A stretch of DNA of 17,474 nucleotides, from contig JBEKZQ010000067.1 of assembly GCA_049509675.1 (NCBI GenBank), forward strand, positions 1-17,474, written 5' to 3'. Source of the stretch: JBEKZQ01 sp049509675 (GTDB taxonomy: Bacteria; Planctomycetota; Planctomycetia; Pirellulales; Thermoguttaceae). Shown here piece after piece: positions 7,271 to 15,189 of this stretch. The translations under genes and the position numbers were made by a program. Numbering within the stretch: the stretch's first letter is position 1; each line of letters starts with the position of its first letter. The notes under the pieces were generated by a model. That model was not told where the DNA came from, made no database searches, and saw nothing but the letters and a program-made list of their open reading frames with translations.

Positions 7271-9982
7271 TCACCCTTCCGCTTCCAAGACCTCGATCAC
7301 CTCCAGCAGACGGCGGCAGATCTGGTCCAATCGCTGCTGGTCCCTGATCTTGCGATGCTGCGCGTCGGTCACGTAAAAAACGTCCACCACCTGGTCCAAA
7401 TAGGTGCCGATCTTGGCCCGCCAGACCGAGAGCTCCATCTCGAACAGCGTCCGGGTAACGGCATACAGCAGGCCGGTGCGGTCCAGGGCGAAGACGTCGA
7501 TGATGGTGTAGCGGTCGGAGGTGCTGTTGTCGGCGTTGACCTGCGTGCGGGGCTTCGGGCCGGCCGTTTTGCTCTGCCCGCCGATCCGCCACGTGCGGCG
7601 AAACGAGGGCGACTGGCTGCCGACGGCCCGCAAGGAGCGGGCCAGGGCCTGATTGATCTCGTCCAGGCGTTGTTGCGGCGGCGGGCCGGCGAAATCCGGA
7701 TCGTGGACCCAAAAACGGTCCAACACCAGGCCGTCGGGCAAGGTGTGAATCTCGGCCGAGCGGATCTCCAGGCCATGGCTGGTGAGGGCCCCGGTGAGCT
7801 TGTGAAAAATGCCGGGCGTGACCGCCTCCACGGTGCCGACGGTCAGTTGGATGGTGGCCGTTTCGGGCAAGTATTGCGCGAGGGCGGCCACGTCGCCGCT
7901 GCTTAAATCGTGCAGCAACCGCAGATCGGCGGCCGCCTGCTGCGGGGGCGTGGTATTCAAGTATCCGGCCGTCAGCGACTTGATGTGGTTGGCAAACCAA
8001 CTGTCCTCCTTCAACGGCCCGAGCCAGGCGCGGATCTCCTCGCGGCGGCGGCTGAACTGCTCGTCCAGGGCCGTGGCCGGGCTGTCGCCGGCCAACTGCT
8101 GCATGGTGCGGTGGTACAGGTCGGTCATGATCTCGGTCTTCCAGCCGTCCCACACGTCCGGCCCGACCGCCCCCAGGTCGCAGGCCGTCAGCACGTACAA
8201 CATTTGCAGTATTTCCGGAGTGCCGACCAGCCGGGCGAAGCGGACCACGAGCTGCTCGTCGGTCGTATCGCGGCGGAAGCCCAGGTGGTTCATGCGCAGA
8301 TGCTTGTGGACCAGGAACTTCAGGCTTTCGGCATCGTGTGCCGACAGACCGAGCCGGCGGGCCGTACTCTCGGCGATCTTCAGCCCCACCTCGCGATGGT
8401 CTTCCAGGCAGCCTTTGCCCAGGTCATGGATCAACAGGGCCAGGTGCAGCACGCTCTTATCGGCCACCTGGCGATAGACGCGGCCCAGCGGGCCGCGGTC
8501 GGCGCCCAAGGCGGTCGCAAACTCGACGGCCCGCAGGCAATGTTCGTCGACCGTGTACTTGTGGTACAGGTTGAACTGCAACAGCCCGCGGGCGCGGGCG
8601 AACTCGGGAATGAAACGTTCCAGAATGCCTGCCTCGTGCAGGCCGCGCAGCAGCGGGCCCAGCCGGGCCGGATGGGCCAGCAGCGAAAGGAAGTGCCGGC
8701 AGGCCTCGGGGGAAGTCGCCTCTGCGCTGTAAGTGGCCCCAAAGGGGACAGTCCCATTTTCGCTACGACCAAGCGAAGCTTGGTGCCCGAAATCGGGACA
8801 GGCCCCGGGCAGGGCGCGGGCCTCGCGGCGGATCTCTTCCCAGGTGCTGGCGGCCACAGGCACGTCGTGCAGGTTGGCCAGGTCGATCAGCCGCATGATC
8901 GCGGTAAGATTGCCCGCAAGCCGCTGCAGGCCGCGGCGGGTGGCCATCATTCCCGCCGGCCCCACCCGCAAATCATCTTCCACGCGATGCCCGAACAAGG
9001 CCGTGGCCAGCTTGGCCAGCCGGTCGTGCGAGGCGGCCTTGGCCAGGAAGCGGCCCACCACGTAACTGACCTGGCTGGTATGGCGGAAATAGTCGCGCAT
9101 GAACCGCTCGACCGGGAGCAGGCCGGCGGCCGGCTCGTAGCAGCGGACCTCGGCGATGCGGACCTGCTCGCTGCGGTTGAGCACGTCGTTGGCCTGGCCG
9201 GCGTGGAAGTGCAGCTCGTTGCGGAGCCGGAGCAGGAACTCGGCGGCCTCTTCCAACATGCGGAGGTCCTCGCGCCCGAGAACGCCCGATTCCATCAGCT
9301 CGCGGGGCTCGCGCAGTCCGTAGCGGGCGAAGCCGATCCAGCGCAGCAATTGCAGATCGCGCAGCCCGCCCTGCGAACGCTTGATGTTCGGCTCCAAGAG
9401 AAAGACCGTCTCGCCATAGCGGCATTTTTCTTCGAACCGCGACTTGCGGATCGCGGCCATCAGGCGGCCCGACCCCCACCAGGCCTGTTGCTGAAAGCGG
9501 CGCGCGAAGCGATCGAACAAGGCCGGGCTGCCGGCCAACAGCCGCGACTCGATCATGGAAGTCGAGATCACCGAGTCGCGGCGGGCCAGCCGGCAGACCT
9601 GCGAGACCGTGCGCACGCTATGGCCGAGGACCAGGCCCACGTCGAACACGTCGCGGAGCAGATTCTGTGCCAGGGGGGCCAGGCGCCCGGCCGCCCCGCG
9701 CCGCTGGAGCACCATCAAGTCGACGTCGCTGTAAGGGGCCACGTCCCGCCGGCCGTAGCCGCCGTGGGCCACCAGGGCAATCTCGGACAACAGCCCCTTG
9801 GGATCGGTTTCGCCCAGTTCGGCCAACGAGGCGTCGATTAGTTCCAGCAGCACGGCATCGCGGAGGTTGCTGGCCAGGGCGCAGATTTCCACCCCGGAAG
9901 CGCCCGCCCGGTGACGGCGCTGAAAATCCTCATTGCCCTTGGCCAACCGTGCCTTGGCGGCCAAAACGTGCGCGCGAAGCAT
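7271..9982 (-). CDS. glnD: bifunctional [protein-PII] uridylyltransferase/uridylyl-removing enzyme
   Basis: This 903-residue enzyme adds UMP to PII when glutamine is low and removes it when glutamine is high. The nucleotidyltransferase signature GGYGRRDVAPYSDVDL is at 74-89, with the metal-binding Asp86 and Asp88. The conserved HKYTVDEH is at 474-481, and the HD-domain motif HDLGKG (His519, Asp520) belongs to the uridylyl-removing site. Two glutamine-sensing ACT domains occupy about 710-765 and 824-900. The gene starts at the ATG at 9982, seven bases after the glnB stop, so the two are translationally close and share an operon with amtB. Its substrate protein is encoded next door and keeps the target tyrosine. 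The unusual feature is an in-frame 21-residue segment (393-413) encoded by a palindromic element, lying in the linker before the HD domain, which helps explain a length at the upper end for the family. Confidence 0.96.
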   Translation of the reverse strand: MLRAHVLAAKARLAKGNEDFQRRHRAGASGVEICALASNLRDAVLLELIDASLAELGETDPKGLLSEIALVAHGGYGRRDVAPYSDVDLMVLQRRGAAGRLAPLAQNLLRDVFDVGLVLGHSVRTVSQVCRLARRDSVISTSMIESRLLAGSPALFDRFARRFQQQAWWGSGRLMAAIRKSRFEEKCRYGETVFLLEPNIKRSQGGLRDLQLLRWIGFARYGLREPRELMESGVLGREDLRMLEEAAEFLLRLRNELHFHAGQANDVLNRSEQVRIAEVRCYEPAAGLLPVERFMRDYFRHTSQVSYVVGRFLAKAASHDRLAKLATALFGHRVEDDLRVGPAGMMATRRGLQRLAGNLTAIMRLIDLANLHDVPVAASTWEEIRREARALPGACPDFGHQASLGRSENGTVPFGATYSAEATSPEACRHFLSLLAHPARLGPLLRGLHEAGILERFIPEFARARGLLQFNLYHKYTVDEHCLRAVEFATALGADRGPLGRVYRQVADKSVLHLALLIHDLGKGCLEDHREVGLKIAESTARRLGLSAHDAESLKFLVHKHLRMNHLGFRRDTTDEQLVVRFARLVGTPEILQMLYVLTACDLGAVGPDVWDGWKTEIMTDLYHRTMQQLAGDSPATALDEQFSRRREEIRAWLGPLKEDSWFANHIKSLTAGYLNTTPPQQAAADLRLLHDLSSGDVAALAQYLPETATIQLTVGTVEAVTPGIFHKLTGALTSHGLEIRSAEIHTLPDGLVLDRFWVHDPDFAGPPPQQRLDEINQALARSLRAVGSQSPSFRRTWRIGGQSKTAGPKPRTQVNADNSTSDRYTIIDVFALDRTGLLYAVTRTLFEMELSVWRAKIGTYLDQVVDVFYVTDAQHRKIRDQQRLDQICRRLLEVIEVLEAEG
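8744..8806 (-). repeat. in-frame 63-bp palindromic element inside glnD
   Basis: Outer arms 8744-8762 (GGGGACAGTCCCATTTTCG) and 8788-8806 (CGAAATCGGGACAGGCCCC) pair at 15 of 19 positions. Nested inside is a perfect seven-base-pair stem, ACCAAGC-GAA-GCTTGGT (8768-8784). The element is exactly 63 bases and in phase with the codons. It encodes glnD residues Gly393-Pro413, which include SLGRSENGTVP. It does not match any conserved GlnD motif. A related string, GGGGTCTGGTCCATTTTTCG, lies in the gene-free region at 13765-13784. Confidence 0.75.
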
Positions 9983-9989
9983 ACCGGAA

Positions 9990-10328
9990 TTATATCGCCT
10001 CTTCGCCCGATTCTCCTGTACGGATTCGCACCACGTCGTTCAGGTCGCTGACAAACATCTTGCCGTCGCCCACCTGGCCCGTCTGGGCCGCACGCATGAT
10101 CGTGTCCAACACCATGCGGGCCTTGGCGTCGGAGACGACCACCTCGACCTTGATCTTGGGCACGAAATCGACTTCATACTCGGTGCCCCGGTACATCTCG
10201 GTATGACCCTTCTGCCGGCCGAAACCACGCACCTCGGTGATCGTCATGCCCGCGATGCCGTGCTCGGTCAAGGCATTCTTCACGTCTTCGAGCTTGAAAT
10301 GCCGGATGATCGCTTCCACTTTCTTCAT
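9990..10328 (-). CDS. glnB: nitrogen regulatory protein PII
   Basis: This 112-residue protein is a canonical PII: MKKVEAIIR start, T-loop GRQKGHTEMYRGTEY with the uridylylation target Tyr51, and the B-loop TGQVGDGKMFV. PII trimers bind ATP/ADP and 2-oxoglutarate and control AmtB, glutamine synthetase adenylylation and NtrB. The start ATG at 10328 is preceded by AAGGAG at seven bases. A longer in-frame reading to 10976 only overlaps amtB and is not real. It lies between amtB (38 bases upstream) and glnD (seven bases downstream). By context it could be called glnK, since PII genes linked to amtB usually are. The sequence alone does not separate the two names. Confidence 0.95.
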   Translation of the reverse strand: MKKVEAIIRHFKLEDVKNALTEHGIAGMTITEVRGFGRQKGHTEMYRGTEYEVDFVPKIKVEVVVSDAKARMVLDTIMRAAQTGQVGDGKMFVSDLNDVVRIRTGESGEEAI

Positions 10329-10366
10329 CGTTGGACTCCTTGAGCCATGTTCTATTAGCCTGCTTC

Positions 10367-11797
10367 TCAGATAAAGATGTAGCCTTCTTCGCCGTGCTGG
10401 CTGAAGTCGAGCCCTTCGATTTCGGCTTCGCGGGAAACCCGCAGACCGATGGTGGCATCCAAGAGTTTGAGGATGACGAAGGTGGCCACGATGGCTAGGC
10501 CCCAACTCGCGAGGACGGCAACGATCTGGCCCTTGAGCAAGGACCCGCCTTCCAGCAGTCCCAGGGGGTTGCCCTTGGCCATGTCGTTGACGGCCTTGGT
10601 GGCGAACACGCCGGTAAGGATGGCCCCCAAGGTACCGCCCACGCCGTGAACGCCAAAGGCATCCAATGAGTCGTCGTAGCCGAAATAGGACTTCAGGAGC
10701 GTGCAGGCCAGATAGCACACCACGCCCACGGCCACGCCCATCAACAAGGCGGGCATAGGCTGAACGAAACCCGAGGCGGGGGTGATGCACACCAGACCGG
10801 CCACCACGCCGGAGCAGACGCCCAGCACGCTCGGCTTGCCATGCCCGATCCATTCGCAGACGGCCCAGGCAAGTCCGCCGGCAGCGGCCGCGAAATGGGT
10901 GGCGGTGAAGGCGCTGGAGGCCAGATCGCTGGCATTCAAGGCGCTGCCCGCGTTGAAGCCGAACCAGCCCACCCACAGCAGCGTGGCCCCGACCACGGTG
11001 TAGGTCATGTTGTGCGGCGGCATGGGTTCGCTCTTATAGCCCAAACGCTTGCCCAACAACAGGGCGCAGATCAAGGCGGAAACGCCCGAACTGATGTGTA
11101 CCACCGTCCCACCGGCAAAATCCAGGGCGCCGCCCGCGGCAATGGCAGCGTTCTGACTGCCGTAACAGAGAATGCCGTGGCCCCAGACCCAGTGGCACAA
11201 CGGGCAGTAAACCAGTGTTCCCCAGAGGATCATGAAGAGCACCATGGCGCTGAACTTCATGCGTTCGGCGAAGGCCCCACAGATCAGGGCGGGCGTGATG
11301 ATGAAGAACATGCCTTGGAAGAGCATGTGCGTGAGCCGCGGAATGGTGTCGGCGTCGCCCGTGGCCAGCGGCGCCACGCCATTGACCATCTGCACCCCGT
11401 TCATGAACAGGAAATCGCCGTTGCCCAGCCAGGGCCGCGTGCCGCCGAAGGCAAGCGAATAGCCATAGATCGCCCAGATGACCGACATCAGGCACATCAG
11501 GAACACGCACTGCATCATCACGCTGAGCACGTTCTTCTTACGCACCAGGCCGCAATAGAACAGTGCCAATCCGGGACCGGTCATCATGAGCACCAGGGCC
11601 GAGGAGGTGAGCATCCAGGCGTTATCACCCTTGTCCAGAGTGGCGGCGGGGGTGGCGGGCGCGACCGCAGCCGGTTGCCCGGGCGAGGGCGCTTGCGCCG
11701 GCAAGTTTGTCCCCATCGCAAGCCACGCGATGGCCCCCAGCACACAAATCATCCCCAGCAGCCGCAGTTGTCTCACGTTCTTCATGGTACTAACCAT
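10367..11797 (-). CDS. amtB: ammonium transporter (Amt family)
   Basis: This 476-residue membrane protein has about eleven hydrophobic segments after an N-terminal cleavable-looking signal (MKNVRQLRLLGMICVLGAIAWL) and a Pro/Ala-rich spacer. The pore twin histidines are in GGTVVHISSG (His234) and FGVHGVGG (His384). The family blocks GLVRKKNVLS, GAFAERMKFSA, ALDFAGG and YDDSLDAFG are present. The C-terminal tail GLRVSREAEIEGLDFSQHG is the part that contacts PII in relatives. I chose the ATG at 11797 because AAAGGA lies just upstream. The ATG at 11785 is an alternative that would leave the signal sequence intact. It is the first gene of the amtB-glnB-glnD operon and sits under a predicted sigma-54 promoter, so expression probably rises under nitrogen limitation. 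Confidence 0.95.
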   Translation of the reverse strand: MVSTMKNVRQLRLLGMICVLGAIAWLAMGTNLPAQAPSPGQPAAVAPATPAATLDKGDNAWMLTSSALVLMMTGPGLALFYCGLVRKKNVLSVMMQCVFLMCLMSVIWAIYGYSLAFGGTRPWLGNGDFLFMNGVQMVNGVAPLATGDADTIPRLTHMLFQGMFFIITPALICGAFAERMKFSAMVLFMILWGTLVYCPLCHWVWGHGILCYGSQNAAIAAGGALDFAGGTVVHISSGVSALICALLLGKRLGYKSEPMPPHNMTYTVVGATLLWVGWFGFNAGSALNASDLASSAFTATHFAAAAGGLAWAVCEWIGHGKPSVLGVCSGVVAGLVCITPASGFVQPMPALLMGVAVGVVCYLACTLLKSYFGYDDSLDAFGVHGVGGTLGAILTGVFATKAVNDMAKGNPLGLLEGGSLLKGQIVAVLASWGLAIVATFVILKLLDATIGLRVSREAEIEGLDFSQHGEEGYIFI

Positions 11798-11931
11798 CTT
11801 TCCTTTACCGATGTGACGGCCCGAGCAGACCAACGCCGCAAAAAAACGCTCTCCTCGCTAGGCGAGCCAGCAGGGAGTTGCCACGCATGACTGTTTTTTC
11901 AGCAGGTGTGTGAAGAATTCGGCGTAGACAA

Positions 11932-11948
11932 GGCAATTGACGTGCCGG
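11932..11948 (-). promoter_or_regulatory. sigma-54 promoter upstream of amtB
   Basis: Read on the - strand the site is C-GGCACG-TCAA-TTGC-C. It matches TGGCACG-N4-TTGCA at 10 of 12 defined positions and has the invariant GG-N10-GC. Transcription would begin near 11921, giving a leader of about 124 bases before the amtB ATG. Sigma-54 promoters are the standard mode of control for glnK-amtB in many bacteria. Confidence 0.65.
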
Positions 11949-12037
11949 AGTAGTGTTTTCCCTGGCGGTTAGGCGCGTAACCAGCGCAAGAAAAAGAGGT
12001 TAGAATTTTCGCGCGCGAATTGATCGACCGCAACAAT

Positions 12038-12053
12038 TGCACAATCAGATGCA
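12038..12053. promoter_or_regulatory. possible NtrC-type enhancer site
   Basis: TGCACAATCAGATGCA is a near-palindrome resembling the NtrC pattern TGCAC-N-GTGCA, with one half-site base changed and a 16-base span. It lies roughly 115-130 bases upstream of the predicted sigma-54 start, the usual enhancer distance. The extended string from 12039 to 12061 also has GCACA and TGTGC ends. The rest of the 321-base gap 11798-12118 shows nothing else I can name. Confidence 0.3.
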
Positions 12054-12118
12054 GGCTGTGCCTATTTATTAAGCACATGATCTGCGCACCGCGGCAAATT
12101 TGTCAGCAAACTTCTCCC

Positions 12119-13669
12119 CTACTCCGCGCTGAGCACCTCGACGTGCAGTCGGCCTACCACCTGGACCACCGGCAGCAGCGTACTATAGGCCGAAAGCCCC
12201 TGCATGTTGCTGTGGGCCACTTCGAGATGTCCGCCGCCGATGCCCCCCAGGGCCAAGGTCGCATCCAGCGGAATCCAGCGATGCTCGACAAAAACCTGGG
12301 TCCACATGTGGTAGTCGAAGGTCTGCGTCTGGGGCATATAGAGCAGGCCGACGGCCACCCGAGCGGGGATGCCCCGGGCTCGGGCCAGCGCGGCCAGGTA
12401 CACGGCGTGCTCGGTGCAGTCGCCTTCACGGGTCCTGGCCACCTCGGCCGCCGTGGCAAATGCCTGATTGAAGTCCTTGTGGACAATGGCCTTGTGGACG
12501 AAGCGCTCCAACGCCAAGGCCACTTGCCACGGATCGCTCTGGGCGCCGGCCGCTTCTCGGGCATCGGCCACGATCTGCGGGTCGTCGCTTTGCAGGAAGT
12601 TGTTCGCCGCCTTATCGGCTTCCGTGGGCGGATCGGCCGGGGCATCGGGATTGCCGCCTTGGCCCGGCCGAATGGCGTAAACGGTCACCTCGGCCGTGTG
12701 CGGATCGATCGGCTTGACCCGCTGCGAGGCGGTCGAGCAAAAGGCCTCGGCGGGGTTGCCATCGTCCAAACGCACTCGGTAACACACCCGCTTGCTGCCG
12801 TGCGCCGACGGCACGGGACGATCGACCTTGACCCGAATCGCCCGGCCCAGATCAAAATCCTTCAAATCGATCTTCGCCAGCGCCACTTCTTTGGGGGCCC
12901 GGAGGATCTCGATTCCCAGGGTTTCGGGCCGGACCTTGAGGGTTTCGCCCGCCCGGTCGGCCCAGATCGTTTCCCGCAGCTTCTGGCCGTCGGGCAAACG
13001 CATCAGGCACTGGATCTTCAGCAAGTCGAACGTGCCGGCCAGCAGCGGCGTCTGTTCGTAATCGGCCGCCGTCATTTCCACCTCCGTCACCTGGTTGCTG
13101 GGATCCAGGGCGCGGAACGTGCGCCGCTCGCCGGGCTTCATCGGACGCCGCAAAAGCGTCTCTTCCATTCCAAACGGCCCGCGACAATCGCTCGACCAGG
13201 AAATGGAGCCCGACATTTTCTTGCCCTCGGTCGTCATCTCCATTTGCAGGTGATCGCCAACGACGCGGCCGACGGTGACCGCGGGCGTAGGACCCTGACG
13301 AATCTCGCTGCGGAAGTCCACCAGGTCGCCGTCCAAAGTCTCCGTGCTCTGGCAGCGGATCTCCTGTTCCGTCGGCTGGCCGTAGCGGGATACGGTCAAG
13401 TGGACCAGACCATCGATTTTCAGCAACCTGCGGCCGTGGTCTTCGACATCTCGCACGGTAGTTCGACCGTAGCCGATGCGTGCGTCCCGGATACGGTAAA
13501 TGTCCCAGGTTTCGCGATCGGCAAGCGGAGAAGCCTGTTGCGGGCTGGCGGGGGAAGCTGCCGGGGCCGGCGCAGCGGCCGGCGTCGAACGTCCGCAGCC
13601 GGACAAGAAGAGCAGGACGGAAAGGCCGAAAGGGATGCCGGCGGCAATGTGCAGTGATTTGATGCTCAT
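12119..13669 (-). CDS. transglutaminase-like lipoprotein
   Basis: This 516-residue protein begins with a lipoprotein signal whose lipobox LSGC puts the acylated Cys at residue 25, followed by an Ala/Pro-rich linker. The last third is a transglutaminase-like (papain-fold) domain: GDCTEHAVYLAALARARGIP with Cys418, DYHMWTQVFV with His454, and WIPLDAT with Asp469 complete a Cys-His-Asp triad. The middle 300 residues are beta-rich and unrecognised. Bacterial members may act as proteases, cross-linkers or amidases at the envelope, and the actual activity here is unknown. I chose the ATG at 13669 because it gives an ideal short lipoprotein signal. The ATG at 13702 would add an unlikely Pro-rich tail. 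It reads in the same direction as amtB, but the 320-base gap with its own sigma-54 promoter makes it a separate unit. Confidence 0.85.
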   Translation of the reverse strand: MSIKSLHIAAGIPFGLSVLLFLSGCGRSTPAAAPAPAASPASPQQASPLADRETWDIYRIRDARIGYGRTTVRDVEDHGRRLLKIDGLVHLTVSRYGQPTEQEIRCQSTETLDGDLVDFRSEIRQGPTPAVTVGRVVGDHLQMEMTTEGKKMSGSISWSSDCRGPFGMEETLLRRPMKPGERRTFRALDPSNQVTEVEMTAADYEQTPLLAGTFDLLKIQCLMRLPDGQKLRETIWADRAGETLKVRPETLGIEILRAPKEVALAKIDLKDFDLGRAIRVKVDRPVPSAHGSKRVCYRVRLDDGNPAEAFCSTASQRVKPIDPHTAEVTVYAIRPGQGGNPDAPADPPTEADKAANNFLQSDDPQIVADAREAAGAQSDPWQVALALERFVHKAIVHKDFNQAFATAAEVARTREGDCTEHAVYLAALARARGIPARVAVGLLYMPQTQTFDYHMWTQVFVEHRWIPLDATLALGGIGGGHLEVAHSNMQGLSAYSTLLPVVQVVGRLHVEVLSAE

Positions 13670-14230
13670 GCTCAAGAAGTTTCCAGGTGGTGGAGGCGTC
13701 AATACTAAGTGTACCGGCCGACGTCAGGCAAGGCGAGCGTGGGTCCGGGACAACTGCAAAGTCCGGGGTCTGGTCCATTTTTCGGCTTGCAGGCATTGCC
13801 ATTTGGACAAACCACTAGCCCGACTTTGCATATCTCCTGCGAGCGGTCGCCGCAGAGCGGCAAACTCCCCGCGAGGCGGCACGCGCGGCACGAGATCGCG
13901 CGACTTTCTTGCGACAACCCACGGTAGTCGCCTTCCGCGGCCCTTTCCGATGCTAGAGTACCGTAGGCACGTGCGTTGACGGTCTGCGGCCGAGCCAATA
14001 AACGCTCGACATGGCTGTGACCGCAAAGGCACTTGTCGAAGACGATTGTAGGAAAAAAACCGCTTGTGTGGGTCGTGACGGCTCTTGCCGGGCGAAGCCA
14101 CGCAACAAGTCCGCCGGCGGCAGCGGCGTGCAACGAAGTGCGACGTAGGTTTGCCTAGAGAGAGTTTCCCAGCTTCGGCTTGGCCGCCCCTGGTCCCCCG
14201 AATAGAGTGCCAAGCGAGTAGAGAGTGTCG
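13670..14230. other. gene-free divergent intergenic region
   Basis: These 561 bases separate two divergent genes. They contain a string related to the palindromic element in glnD (13765-13784) and a possible + strand -35 box TTGACG (13976-13981) with only a weak -10 partner. I looked for a structured RNA around 14050-14160, where several GC-rich stems are possible, but found no known riboswitch core. Short ORFs on both strands look like shadows. Confidence 0.5.
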
Positions 14231-14926
14231 ATGGGCTTCCTGAAAAAGTTCTTTCGCAATGTGTTCCGTGAAGGCGCGATGCCGGTCGGCACCAGCAGCT
14301 TCGAGCGTCTCAGCGAAGAGGAGCTGGAAACGCACCTGGGGGTTGCCCGGTACGGCAGTTTTCTGCTCACCGACGCCGTGCGCCCCTCCTACGACCTGCT
14401 GGTCGTTCCCGCGCAGGGCTATCGGCACGACTGCTACCGCGACGAGCAAAGCCGCAGCTCGGTCCCCGTGCTGATGGCCTCCGTATCGAGCGAGCGGCTC
14501 TTCGAGACATTCATGGACCTCCTCGACCCGTTGGGCTCGGTAGTCGACGTGGTTCTGGAGACCAGCCACAACCGCGACCAGGCCGGGCATACCGACCTGT
14601 ACCGCGAGCATATCGATGCGCCCGTGCTCAAGAGCATTTTGTGGGAGTACGAAGACCTGTTGGTCAACGACGGCTGCACCGGCCTGGCGGTGCTCAATCC
14701 CGACGTGCCGCACGAGATCCAGTTCGACGAGCACAAGCTGTTGATTATCTACGGCGAAGAGCTGCGCGAGTTCGAGGCGGTTCTGGACGAGCGGAAGATC
14801 CGCTGCGACGAACAGTTGAAGTTCATTACCGAAGCCGAGCACGTGCATTCTTCCAGCGACCGCTTCGCCCAGCAGTTCGACGAGCTCAAGACCCGCCTGG
14901 GCATGGACTGCGGATACACGGATTAG
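14231..14926 (+). CDS. protein of unknown function
   Basis: This 231-residue soluble protein starts MGFLKKFFRNVFREG, a basic amphipathic N-terminus that could contact membrane or nucleic acid. There is no signal peptide. The middle (about 55-115) alternates hydrophobic strands and acidic helices: LLVVPAQGY, VPVLMASVSSERLFETFMDLLDPLGSVVDVVLE. The C-terminal third is acidic and helical (ELREFEAVLDERKI, FAQQFDELKTRLG). I do not recognise the family. The ATG at 14231 is chosen over the GTG at 14225 because GAGAG lies five bases before it. The last codons run into a repeat element whose left end TTAGCCCGG supplies the TAG stop, so the original C-terminus may have been longer. Confidence 0.75.
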   Translation: MGFLKKFFRNVFREGAMPVGTSSFERLSEEELETHLGVARYGSFLLTDAVRPSYDLLVVPAQGYRHDCYRDEQSRSSVPVLMASVSSERLFETFMDLLDPLGSVVDVVLETSHNRDQAGHTDLYREHIDAPVLKSILWEYEDLLVNDGCTGLAVLNPDVPHEIQFDEHKLLIIYGEELREFEAVLDERKIRCDEQLKFITEAEHVHSSSDRFAQQFDELKTRLGMDCGYTD

Positions 14927-15104
14927 CCCGGATTATTCATGTAGGGTGGGTCAAGGTCGCGCAACATTATGGTGGGGCTCGCAAACCGACGAAACTCTGC
15001 TCCGCACCCGGTAAACGAATCAGGCCCGCGGCGAGCGACCGAAGCCCCACCAGTACAGCGGTTTGCTCGACCCACCCTACATTTTTGTGAATAATCCGGG
15101 TTAA
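14923..15104. mobile_element. MITE-like nested inverted-repeat element, non-coding
   Basis: This 182-base element has ends TTAGCCCGGATTATTCA (14923-14939) and TGAATAATCCGGGTTAA (15088-15104), which pair at 16 of 17 positions. Inside them TGTAGGGTGGGTC (14940-14952) pairs perfectly with 15069-15081. A further ten-base pair TGGTGGGGCT (14970-14979) matches 15043-15052. GCAAACCG (14981-14988) matches CGGTTTGC (15059-15066), but in crossing rather than nested order. No ORF is present. The left end overlaps the stop codon of the preceding gene. Related ends occur alone at 1508 and 7238. Confidence 0.75.
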
Positions 15105-15111
15105 ATCGGCA

Positions 15112-15133
15112 GACCCCTTGCAGGAGAGGGGTC
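15112..15133. repeat. REP-like hairpin upstream of tatD
   Basis: GACCCCT (15112-15118) pairs with AGGGGTC (15127-15133) around an eight-base loop and is followed by GGGGTGAGGGG. There is no T-run, so this is more likely a REP-type palindrome than a terminator. It sits eight bases after the MITE-like element. Confidence 0.45.
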
Positions 15134-15189
15134 GGGGTGAGGGGAAAACGCGATCAACACACGTAATTGTTGTTGGACACTCCGCGCCC

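Noticed and set aside
7910..9841. Long + strand open frame opposite glnD
   Set aside because: It is rich in Gln, Ala, Gly and Arg, typical of the antisense frame of a GC-rich gene, and shows no family motif. The - strand encodes a clear GlnD.
9990..10976. PII as a 328-residue fusion
   Set aside because: The upstream extension is the wrong frame of amtB. An AAGGAG precedes the internal ATG at 10328, and the result is exactly PII length.
12020..13657. Long + strand open frame opposite the transglutaminase-like lipoprotein
   Set aside because: It is an antisense shadow with biased composition. The - strand has a lipobox and catalytic triad.
14050..14160. Possible cyclic-di-GMP or other riboswitch
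   Set aside because: A few strings such as CACGCAACAAG resemble one arm, but the conserved core and partner helices are missing.
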